Assembly: GCA_033675265.1 (NCBI GenBank)
Contig: JAUJYZ010000128.1
Location: 62,001 to 126,000, forward strand
Reading direction: 5' to 3'
Source: Actinostola sp. cb2023
Lineage: Eukaryota > Cnidaria > Anthozoa > Actiniaria > Actinostolidae
Length of the DNA stretch: 64,000 nucleotides
In this document: piece by piece, positions 30,196-39,948 of the stretch
Layout: every line of letters starts with the position of its first letter
Position numbering within the stretch: position 1 is the first letter of the stretch
The notes under the pieces: model-generated
What the model saw: the letters and a program-made list of their open reading frames with translations, nothing else
Told to the model about the DNA's origin: nothing
The model's database searches: none
Position numbers and translations under genes: made by a program

Positions 30196-33100
30196 ATGGC
30201 TCTGGATGCCGAATTTTGGGAGAGCATTCCCTTAATAGAAGATGATATCCCTTCCATTTTTGCAGCAAACAAGGTATTGGAGTTTAAAATTTTAAGCTTA
30301 CTGCATGAAGTACGTTATGAACTAAACTACCTTATTTTGACACAGATAACTAGAATATCACAGTTTATGAGTCTAGAACAACGTGACTTGGACATGATTG
30401 GACTAAGATATCATTCGGATAAACGGCGATTGTTAGGTAAGAGATCGATACACATACATTGTATTCTTCGTTTGCAACCACGTGGTATTTGGCTGTTCTT
30501 AAATTGCGAAATAATACTTTCTTTGCCAAATAAAATAAAATGCTTTAACATGAGCTTGTAGAGCTATCGAAATAACATCTTTGGGGCAAATTTTGGAACA
30601 CAAGAGCATTTCTTTACAGAGCTATGGATGAACGAAGTTTCCATTCCAGTGTGTTTGTATAGCGGCGCCATCCCGGGGGAAGGGGGGGGGGATCCCGGGG
30701 GGAGGGGGAGGGGGGGTTTCTAAAATATAATTCTTAGATAGGGTCCACTTTTTATCGATCTGTCTTGAACAGCGTATGGATTTTCAAGATGCCACTATCT
30801 TTTAGATATAGGGTCGGGATTTACGCACCCCAGCGGGACACCCCATAGGGCCTCTATAGATAACAGCAATTTTTTTTTTTTTTTTTTTTTTTTACATTTT
30901 TTTTTTTTATTGCTGACAGAACTACCGTACCCTGAATTTTAAATAAAGGTTTTCATTCATTCAGACACCCCTATCAAAACCCAGATCATTAGTACCCCCC
31001 AGGGGGCGCCATGAACTTCTAAGCATGTAGCACTAAAAACATTTAAATATTAAAATTTAAATTTAAATTTAAATATTAGCATGTAGCACTAAAAATATTA
31101 AAGTCCTGGACAAGTACATAATAGGTGACTCAAATGAAATTATTAGGCGTCACTTTTGATGAACGTACACTTGAAGTTTAATATTCACATATAGTAGAAA
31201 GGTTGAACGTTTACAAGAGAGAGCACTCAGTGCAATTTACTGTGATAAGAATATAAACATCTCCTTACTAGGGCTAAACTCGATCCCTACACTATCCAAT
31301 CGTAGACTGCAAGAAATTGCAATAATTATATATAAAGTAAAACAACATATTCAACACGAGCAGATAAAATTTGTATCTTCAAGCGAGCATGTAATATTCT
31401 GTTTAGCATATAATATAATTATCGATGAAACATTTTTTTGTTTTTAAATAATTTTTACTATCTTCACACGTACACGTGAAGATACATGTAACATGTTATC
31501 TTCACGTGTGAAGTTATATCAATTTTTCGAAGAAGAGAAATATAGATATTTCATCGATAATTATATACCGTATTAAATATATTTTCACACTCTTAGATAA
31601 ACAACAGAAGCTAGCAGCAAGCGTAATGGGATCAGGAGCAGCACAAAGTGGACCTGGTGGAGGTACATGTACATTTCATCATGCAGTTTATGTGAATCAG
31701 TTGACTCATGATGGAAGCTGTGTATATATACTTCAATGCTTTCAATTTTCTACTGTGAGTCAAAGTTTTTCCATGGAAGAATATTTTCTGTGGATGGTAT
31801 CCATAGCCATCTCCCAGCGGCCTCATCTGATCCCTTTCCTTATATATGCAACCATCATTTCAACCCACATTGACATTCATTGTTTTTCTTCTCAAAAAAG
31901 GAAAGCGTACAGACATTGGAGGACTGGAGAATGGTAAACTTTCCCTTATATTTGTTCCAACACTGAATCCTTTGGTAGGGGAAGTGAGATACCTGGTATT
32001 ACCCCTTAATGCTTCTCCATTCAGTCTGCCCTGCTATGGACACGGTCTGTTTGGGATTGCAAAAAAAAAGCACGAACGATGAACGATTTGCCTATGCAAT
32101 TTGCACCTAAATTTTAATAAATGATTTTAATATATCTATCTAATTTGCATCAATTTTCATAAAGTTTCTGCAATCGTACACCGTTAGAGAAGAATTTGGT
32201 ATTTTTTATTAATAGATTGGATGAACATTGAGAAATGGCATAAGAACAAGCCTCTATTAATGAAATCAAAGAAATCTGCTTTGCCAAAGCAAAAGGTGTT
32301 AAAGGTGGATATTTTGCTGTGAATGTAAACAGACTTTACCTTGTAATGTTATAGAGTACAGAAGTGATGACGTCATAAAAATAAAATATTTCTAGTATTA
32401 CCATCGTTCGCGCAACAAATTAAATGTTCAGTGTTGCAGGTTGCAAAACTTTGTTGCATGAAGTAGAAAGAGCTTCTACTTTGTGCAACAAAGTTTTGCG
32501 ACCTGCAACACGAAAATGTGTTGCACGACAAGTTGCGCGAACGGTGGTAATACGAGAAACATTGCTCTGCAACTTGCAACGCAACAATCTGAACAATGTT
32601 GCACGACAAGTTGCACGATTTTGTTGCTCGTATTACCGCACCTTTAACAACTTTAGATCCCTGATCGTAACGTTATGAACCAATCCAAAATTAGTGATTT
32701 GTGGAGGGAAAGTATAAATTTCACTGGCCATATCTCAGCCGCTATTTAACCGATTGCTGTCAACTTTAGCATGTAAGCTTGATGTTCTTTCAAATTGGGG
32801 ATCGAAAGTTGATAAAGCGAAAAAAAAAAAATTGGCGACATCATTGACTTCAGTACTCTATTTATAATACGACTTTGTTGTTGTTGTTGCTGTAATAAAT
32901 CACATGAAATATATGTCTCCAATTATCTTAGGAATTTCATGTGGCAAAAATGACCTTTTCAAGACAAAAAAATATTCAAGTCGAAAAAGGTCTAATACCA
33001 CTTAAGGTATATATACACAGACTATAAATTATTTGTTGTGTTTAATTTTTATATAATCAGAATGTCTGCATTTTGTATATTTCTCAAATCATTAATAATT

Positions 33101-36100
33101 CATGAAGAGAACACAAAAAGGTGATCTTAAAATTTCCATCAAGTTTGGTGAACGTTTGCTTCAAAATGAATTGATCCAAAAATTGTTAATGATTTGTTTG
33201 AAAGAAATTAAATCAATATTATTTTATCTACAGCATGGACTGAAAAAAAGAAATGTTTTGCAAGCAATTAACACAAACGAAAGTTACCTCACATTCTTGT
33301 CTTTTTAGATATCATGCACCCCCACTTTGACAAATGTTCAATTGGCATGTTACAATGCCTTTAATGAGAAAGAAGAACTCCATATCCCAGAAGGAATTGT
33401 TATTATAATCACCGACAACACAAGAAAGAAGATGATTTCTAAAATTCAAAATGACATGCAGTTGCAAAAGGTCAATATCATTGGATATCTCTGCCAGGTA
33501 AATAACAATGCAGTTTTCTAGTCGGTTGCTCTATATTAACCACTGAGCTACTTGCCCTTGCTCACCATAGAGTGCCATAGAGTGCCACCATAGTAACCAG
33601 TAGTGTGGTTAGCATAAAGCATCCAACTAGAAAACTGAGGTCAATTTTTTTCTGAGTCCTTAAATCACAAATGTGAGGTTTGGTTATTAAATAACTTGAA
33701 TTCACATTTATTATAATTGCATACGTATATATATCACATCTCATAATTTAAAATTTTAATTTTAATTGTCTACCTCACAATGTACTGTACATGTTGTACA
33801 GGATTTAAAGCTTAATGCTGAATGTACTTGTCAAACCTTTATATATTTTCTTATGAACATTCAATGTAGGTTAAAGCAAAAGAACAATCTTATAGTAACG
33901 ATACATGGGAATCTATAAACAAGTCATCAGAAAGTTCTGACCATTCAAGACAATCCCTGGAATTTGCTGGCTATTCCGCAAGAGCACCCCAGAAAATACC
34001 TTCTGCTTCCATCCCTTCTAATGCTTCCAATGCCAAACCTGATGTGCAGATTGTTACGAAAAACCGTCTATGGGACAAGGCGTGTTTTTATGACCATGCC
34101 CGTTACCATCCAGATAACATTACAATTACAGCACCTGCAAAATTGCAAGTGCACACGGACTTCAAAAAAAAAAGATGAGGATATTGCCTTTAAAAAAACA
34201 GGTACATGTACATATCGTCTGGATTTGTGTTGATGGACACGTATGTAAATATTATATGAAACAGTCTCAATAGAATAATAAATTAAACAAAAACAGAAAA
34301 TCATGAGCTAGAATATAAAGTGCCTGCTTATATATATACGGTAATTAACATGAGTTCACTATGTACAGGTTTCCGCTGTATCTAAAATTCTTCCTTTGTG
34401 CAGATTTGTCCACAGTTAACATTGATGAAGATGAAATAGAATTAAAAGATATGATCGGAAAGGGAACATTTGGAAAGGTTTACAAAGGGCTGTGGAAAGG
34501 GATGCAAGTAGCGATTAAAGAGATTCCCAAAGGGTATGGCGACCCTGATCTATCTGAAATAGAAATTTGCAGGCAAGTTTCATGACTGTTTTCTTAATTA
34601 CTGATCCTCTTATAGTTCTTTGATTTCACTTGTTTGCATGTACACCTATTCCAAAAATCTTTGTCCCCGCCGAAAGCAACAAGCATGAAGCTGACGACCG
34701 CAAAGGGCATTGGGACTTTCTCCTTATTCATTTATTCATCCATAGACATTTTAACAACCTGTATGCATTTTCAAATGGCCGAATAGTTCCAAATGATCAA
34801 TGAATGATTGCTATTCAACGCTCGTAGGGATAACTTCTCAAGTACCACGGATACATTAATTAATTAGGAGATTCCCAAAGTCCTTTGCGGTCGTCAGCTT
34901 GTTGCTTTCGGACCTGACAACGATATTTGGAATAGGTGTACACTATATTATTTTGTCCTTTCATCTACTCATGCTTATCATTCTTTTGTTAATATCAGGA
35001 GATTAAAACACCCTAACGTGATAATGTTAATTGGCTGGGTGGTGACAGACACAGATGTCCTGGTTGTAATGAATTATGTTAAAGGAACCAATTTGGCATA
35101 TGCAATTGGGCTAACCAAAAGCAAAAGATCTATTGAGGTAAGTACATGTAATAGAAAAACATGCCCACAATCCATTGTCACTAGTAAGAATCGGGCCCAT
35201 ATCCCAACCTAAGTTGCTGAGCAGAGTTGACCTTCACCAGGGTGTCACCAGGGTAAATTGGGTACCATATTTTGCTTTTTCACCATAAAATAAAATATTC
35301 GATTTTTAATTTGGGTACACCTTTTTCTGTTTTGACTAAAAAATCCGCTTAGCGTAACAGCCAGCGTATGCACTTCTGATATTAGCGATTTCCAAAGGAA
35401 TACTATTAACTTTTTCCTTAAATTGGGTCTATATTTCAGTTACAAATCCTTGGAAAGGGTATGAATTTTCCAATTTTTCATCCTAAAATAGGGTCAGGGT
35501 TTTGACATCCCGGGGGCACACCCCTATCCTAAATTTCCGGTAGTACTCTAACATATTTGTTTAATAAGCACCTTCGAATAATTGCAATATCACAATAAAC
35601 TCATTCCTTACAGCCCAACTTAACCTTTACAAACCAAAATTTGTTTTTTTCTTATGGATTTTATTTCTTCATCACAACATTTGCAGATCCTAGATGCCAA
35701 ATACAATGGCTTTGTGATGTATAACACTGCACAAGGCATGGTGTATCTACACGCAAAGCACATCATCCATCAAGACCTGAAGCCAGGCAATATTCTAGTA
35801 TGTACAGTGTATTGTATTGTTTTCTGCTATTAATTTACATACTTTATTGTCATTCCTTTGGTTCTCAGTTTGACAATTTTCTTTTATAATCAATCTTCTC
35901 AATTTCATTAATAATTCATGAAGAGAACACAAAGAAAATCACCACCATGACCAAAGGTTTGGAAAAGTGATCTTAATTTCGAAATATTTGTAAACTTTTG
36001 CTTTGAAGTTCTCCAAGAATTCTTAATGAATTTTTGTTTCTCATGTTTTATCAAATATCCAAACACTTTGAATTCAGTCAAACCCACTTCTCATGTTCCC

Positions 36101-36601
36101 ACTTCTCATGTTTGGATATCTGCCAAAACACTTTTTCTCATTTGATGTATTATGTCCTAATAAATATTGATGTACATGTAGGTGGAAGACCTGACTAAGA
36201 AGGCAATCATTTGCGATTTTGGCATTAGTAAACTGAGAGAGAACGCCACCATGGCAACTACAGTGTCGGATAAGTGTAATGGTGGTACCCTTGCCTACCA
36301 GCACATTGAGCAGCTGCAAGGCAAAGTGCTAACGTATACAGTTGATGTATATGCCTTTGCCGTTGTAATGGCTGAAGTCCACTCACGAAAAAGAGCATGG
36401 GATGGGAAAGGTGCTACTGAGGTCAGGAATTCCATTTTGGACGGAAAGTACCCTCAGTTTCCAGACATCACAGGGCCATGTGCAGCACTAATTGATAGGT
36501 GCTTTCAACAGCCTTCTGACAGGCCCTCGTTTTCAGAAATGCTGCCCAAATACAAGAATTATGTGAGGTGGACATTTGGTAATTTTTACAACTACATGTA
36601 A
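30196..36601 (+). CDS. transposon-borne protein kinase (TKL-like), multi-exon
   Basis: Exon 1 is 30,196-30,436 (MALDAEFWESIPLIEDD..., donor GTAAGA) and exon 2 is 31,597-31,662. Middle exons include 33,309-33,497 and ~33,870-34,200 (the latter shifts frame in an A10 run near 34,170). Kinase exons are 34,404-34,572, 34,999-35,137, 35,687-35,797 and 36,182-36,601. The domain shows the Gly loop (IGKGTFGKVYKG), VAIK lysine, an alpha-C Glu (LSEIEICR), HQDLKPGN (Arg of the HRD motif is Gln), DFGISK and a degenerate APE region (LAYQHIEQL). It ends at a stop at 36,601. The first kinase intron uses a GC donor (AG|GCAAGT). The ~200 N-terminal residues match nothing I know. Exons between 31,662 and 33,309 are uncertain. 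Role: Ser/Thr phosphorylation, target unknown. Confidence 0.75.
30655..31030. mobile_element. foldback with G/C-run ends
   Basis: Starts GGCGCCATCCCGGGGG and ends CCCCCCAGGGGGCGCC. It contains a long T-run and the words ATAGGGTC and GGTCGGGAT. It is similar in style to 13,208-13,639. Located in kinase intron 1. Confidence 0.45.
31405..31570. mobile_element. MITE with ATTATCGATGAAA ends
   Basis: ATAATTATCGATGAAAC at the left pairs with TTTCATCGATAATTATAT at the right. The centre holds two mirrored copies of ATCTTCACACGT/ACGTGTGAAG. In kinase intron 1. Confidence 0.6.
32393..32640. mobile_element. foldback built of TTGCAACA words
   Basis: TATTACCATCGTTCGCGCAA (32,396 on) is mirrored at 32,531-32,552. 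An inner stem pairs TTGCAAAACTTTGTTGCA with TGCAACAAAGTTTTGCGA. A partial third repeat ends in TTGTTGCTCGTATTACCGC. Non-coding, in a kinase intron. Confidence 0.55.
33512..33650. repeat. two tRNA-like heads in opposite orientation
   Basis: On the minus strand AGTAGCTCAGTGGTTAATAT followed by AGAGC forms a complete tRNA-type D-arm with a box A. On the plus strand a related segment (GTGTGGTTAGCATAAAGC...) runs outward the other way, and both end in ACTAGAAAACTG. It looks like a pair of SINE heads. No complete tRNA cloverleaf was found. Confidence 0.4.
34640..34941. mobile_element. MITE in the GC-AG intron of the kinase
   Basis: Left GTACACCTATTCCAAA... and GCTGACGACCGCAAAGG are mirrored at the right (CCTTTGCGGTCGTCAGC...TTTGGAATAGGTGTAC). 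Arms ~85 bp. Confidence 0.65.
35215..35545. mobile_element. foldback-like element with CCCGGG end
   Basis: Contains ACCAGGGTAAATTGGGTACC on the left and CATCCCGGGGGCACACCCC on the right, with ATAGGGTCAGGG words. Decayed relative of the G/C-run foldbacks. In a kinase intron. Confidence 0.35.
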
Positions 36602-36668
36602 CATCCATATCATCAATCTTAAGAAAGTTGACATCTAAGTGAAAAATCATTGACCAGTTCAAAGTCAG

Positions 36669-36960
36669 TTAATAACCATTATCGTTGAAGTGCGATCTTC
36701 AAAACAACTTGTCAGGTTTGAATATAGTCGGCCGCCAATCAAACAACATGGCATATCCAGCATTTAGCCAATCATAGCAAAGCTAAATTTGATTGCTGGT
36801 TGTCCAGCTTGTCAGGTTTGACAATAGCTGGATGTCAATCAAACAACATGTCCATAACTATTCATAGCAAAGCTAATTTGATTAATGGCTGTCTAGACTG
36901 GAGATTGTCTGAAAGCGTTGTAGTTTTCAGGGTCACACTTCTACGATAATGGTTGTCATT
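36669..36960. mobile_element. MITE with internal 100-bp tandem repeat
   Basis: TAATAACCATTATCGTTGAA at the left mirrors CTACGATAATGGTTGTCATT at the right. Inside, CTTGTCAGGTTTGA...CAATCAAACAACATG occurs twice, 100 bp apart. Confidence 0.55.
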
Positions 36961-37232
36961 AGACGTACAACTTTTTGGCATAGTTTTTTTTTATAGCTGA
37001 GTCTTACATTGGCTGAAAAAAAGCAACTAGTTCCTTGTATATATTGGAGGCATTATTTTGGCAAATATGAAGTTGAGCTGAGTTCATATATGATTCTGCT
37101 TCATTTATAAACGATTCAGGAAGATACTCTAAGTTTTGCTGAAACTTGAATTTCTCTGACAAGAAGTGGACATCATCATCTTGTGTAAGTTTGCCCATGT
37201 GTTTTCCACCTACAGTTAACCAAAACAAAACA

Positions 37233-37388
37233 ATTAACACTTATTTACTGGCACTGGGGGAAACAGTGTTATATGTTTTGTGGTCCCAAAACCACTGATG
37301 TTTCCATGGGTGTAGGCCAAGGAGAACTTCAAGGACACGGGACCACAAAACATACTGCTTTCTCAAGGTCCCAGTAAATAAGTGTTTT
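37233..37388. mobile_element. MITE with AACACTTATTTACTG ends
   Basis: AACACTTATTTACTGG... is mirrored by ...CCAGTAAATAAGTGTT, and inner ATGTTTTGTGGTCCC pairs with GGGACCACAAAACAT. Lies between exons of the integrase-like gene. Confidence 0.7.
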
Positions 37389-38277
37389 ATCATATACCAA
37401 GTGTCAAAGAACACAAAACAAGAGAGGACATACATGTAATAAAAGTTTTAATTTTTCAACTTTCATATACAAATAGGGCAAACTTGCACCCGGTGTTAGT
37501 AATTTCCAGTTTTGTTATTACCAGTCCACAACATTTTGTTGTCCGCTCAGAGCTGTTGCCAGGTAACAGTTGCCAGGAAACAGTCAAACTCTCACATGAT
37601 TCCATTTAATGAAAGTTGTACATGTACATTAAGGTGCATTTAAGAGACCTGTAGTCTGGTTTACATATTGAATATTATAAGTTATCATGTTACAGTTTTA
37701 TTGTGAGAGTTCACATTTGTAATACAATTCAGTTTAAAATGTGCTGGCATGTTACTACATGTACATGACTTTTCTTAATAATTAATAGAATTGCCACCAA
37801 TATGGTCGATTTTAGGTACATGTACTACAATGATCTTCTCAAGCATTATCATTAAAGAACAAAACACACAAAGGGAATAATACAGTATACAATGGTGTAA
37901 AAGGTGCATTGGAGTTATGTTACATTTACAAGACTTTAAATTTGTGCCCACACACCTTCTATTTCAGGGAATTCATATAGTTCATCTGGAATCCCACTGG
38001 GCCGATCTCTTCCTTTTTGCTTCCTAATCCTGTGTGAATTCCAATCTTGTTTCACATCTTCTGACTCGATCTGCAACAATGGCATGTACACGAACAGCAT
38101 ACATAGTCTAAAAAGATACAAAATAAAGACAAGTTTGTTTTCAAAAATGTTCCATTAGTTAACATTTTCCAATGTTTTGAGCAACCCCAACACATGAACT
38201 AGTACTATATTGTATCTCACTTACCGGTGGACAGTGTTGCCAGGATCCCAAAAGCCTTCCCATGTCAGTTTCTAAAA

Positions 38278-39240
38278 ATATTAATAATTACTGTTAGTAA
38301 TAAAGATAATGATGAAGAATAAATAAACAGATAATAAAACATTATATGGGCCCTCAGTAAATTGTTGTATGGCCGACAATAAATTATCATCAGCAGTGTA
38401 ATTATGTACATTTTTTTGTACATTTGATGCCAGTCAGTTCATGTAGTGTACATTATTAATGTAATGGGTTTTGAAAAGCCTTGTTGGAAAACCTAATAAA
38501 GTATGTATGTATGTAGGCCCCGGTTGCATGAAACTCGGGTGAATAGCGCTATCCACCGGATAGGTTCAACTGTATACATGTACATGTACATGTAGGAAAC
38601 AAAACTTCAAGACAAGTAATGATAACACTTTGAAATAATTATATGTTGAACACAATAAGCAGCTGTCCGTAGTCATATTAAAATAAAGACAATGACAAAA
38701 GACAAAGTGGAATAAATTACTGTTCAGCATTTGAGTCTCCATAATGGTGAACTAGAGTTCAAATTGGAGGAGCAACCCAGGGCTATGTACATGTATACGG
38801 GGACATTTCCACTAGAAAAAAAAATGCATGGTTTTTGACCTCTCACTATATTTTTATGTGAGTCTGTCCTAAACAGGGTATATATGGTAATGCATGATTG
38901 TTGTTGTTACTAGTACATCTGATTTTATCTGAATTTAGCAATCCAAGACAAATTTTACAATTGCCAAATAATAATTGTCCTTTAGAAACAGGGTCCTAAA
39001 ATAAAGGATGTTGTCACCCAACCACCACCACCACACCACAAACTCCCCCCCCCCCCCCCCCCCCCAAACTACTAACTACTCCGCCAAGGACAGGGGGATG
39101 CAACGACTCGGTAATATAGAACCAGTCCAAATGCAGAAAAGTAAGAAAAATGCAGGAGTCCAAAGGGCCGCAACTACCATAATGAACTTTAATGACTAGT
39201 ACTATATGATTAGTTTAACTAACTCTAATTCACTACTTAC
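38278..39240. other. non-coding stretch where the transposase core is expected
   Basis: Contains a retroposon-like tail (TAATAAAGTATGTATGTATG near 38,500), a CTATCCACCGGATA word near 38,555 and a ~20-base C-run at 39,046-39,065. No coding exon was recognised. Confidence 0.4.
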
Positions 39241-39526
39241 CACCAAGAAATGTTACAGTCTTTCTTCAGGTGCTTTAAAATTATCGTTGGACTTTTGTTG
39301 AGCTGTACAAGATGCTCAACCAATAACTTAACTCGTTCATGTTCTGTGTGTTGTAAACAATAAAAAAATCAACATGTTTACTTGTAAATCAATAGAGAAA
39401 GAAGTATTTTGTAATACATTACCTTCAGCATCTTTTATTTGTGGTTCTCTCCACATATTTTGTTCGGGAAACTGACCAAAATGGCCATGAAATAATAACC
39501 GCTGACCACTAGACGCGAAGTCATCG

Positions 39527-39948
39527 GTTACCAATCTCCCCTCTTTCGCAGCGAGGAACGCCCAGAAGTTGTCGGTTCAAAAGCGTAAAGTGAAACTCAC
39601 TCAAGTCAAACTCGCTAAGCTGAAATGGCAAAGTCGCTGAAGCGAAAGTCGCTCAATTCAAACTGGCAAAATGAAGCGAAACTCACTCAAGTCAAACTCG
39701 CTAAGCTGAAATGGCAAAGTCGCTGAAGCGAAAGTCGCTCAATTCAAACTGGCAAAAGCGTGAAGCGAAACTCACTCAATTCAAAGTAGCCGAGTGCAAA
39801 CTTTATAAAGAAAAATTCACCCACGACAAGTGGTCAAAAGCCAATGTGAGTTTGCCTTTTATCGTTTTTGATTTTGACTTCAGCGAGTTTGACTTTTGAT
39901 TTTGGACTTTTGCATTTTCACTTTTTATTGCCGCTCTCGGCCACCGTA
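39527..39948 (-). repeat. right terminal inverted repeat with internal tandem units
   Basis: Reverse-complement partner of 29,739-30,104. It is longer because one ~85-bp unit (around GCTAAGCTGAAATGGCAAAG) is present twice. The open frame across it is a by-product of the repeat, not a gene. Confidence 0.9.

Larger units (their letters stand above)
37004..39527 (-). pseudogene. IS3EU/integrase-core-like transposase, internally deleted
   Basis: Minus-strand exons from the right terminus inward: 39,423-39,527 (VTDDFASSGQRLLFHGHFGQ...), 39,241-39,350 (HERVKLLVEHLVQLNKSP..., helical, HTH-like), ~38,222-38,275 (LTWEGFWDPGNTVHR), ~37,957-38,110 (LCMLFVYMPLLQIESEDVKQ, WNSHRIRKQ, IPDELYEFPEIEG) and 37,004-37,210 (HMGKLTQDDDVHF..., stop). 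The WNSHRIR...P-G-x-PDELY block is characteristic of the C-terminal half of the eukaryotic integrase-core transposases that I associate with IS3EU. No exon with the catalytic DD-E residues was found between 38,280 and 39,240, so the gene appears to have lost its core and this copy should depend on a helper. Confidence 0.55.
29739..39948. mobile_element. 10.2-kb DNA transposon (IS3EU-like) carrying a protein kinase gene
   Basis: Inverted termini of 366 bp (left, 29,739-30,104) and 422 bp (right, 39,527-39,948) begin TACGGTGGCCGAGAGCGGCA. A 6-bp target duplication, GGTCTG, flanks them (29,733-29,738 and 39,949-39,954). Inside are a plus-strand kinase gene starting 92 bp from the left terminus and a minus-strand integrase-like gene starting at the inner edge of the right terminus. 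The 6-bp duplication and TAC-type end agree with what I recall of the IS3EU superfamily. The insertion splits the last exon of family-X copy 2; removing the element and one duplication restores that exon's frame. Confidence 0.85.

Noticed and set aside
33512..33560. Genuine tRNA gene
   Set aside because: Only the D-arm pairs; anticodon stem, T-arm and acceptor stem could not be formed.
39711..39899. 62-codon plus-strand ORF in the right transposon terminus
   Set aside because: It is a translation of the terminal tandem repeats (MAKSLKRKSLNSNWQ-like periods) and is closed in the left copy.
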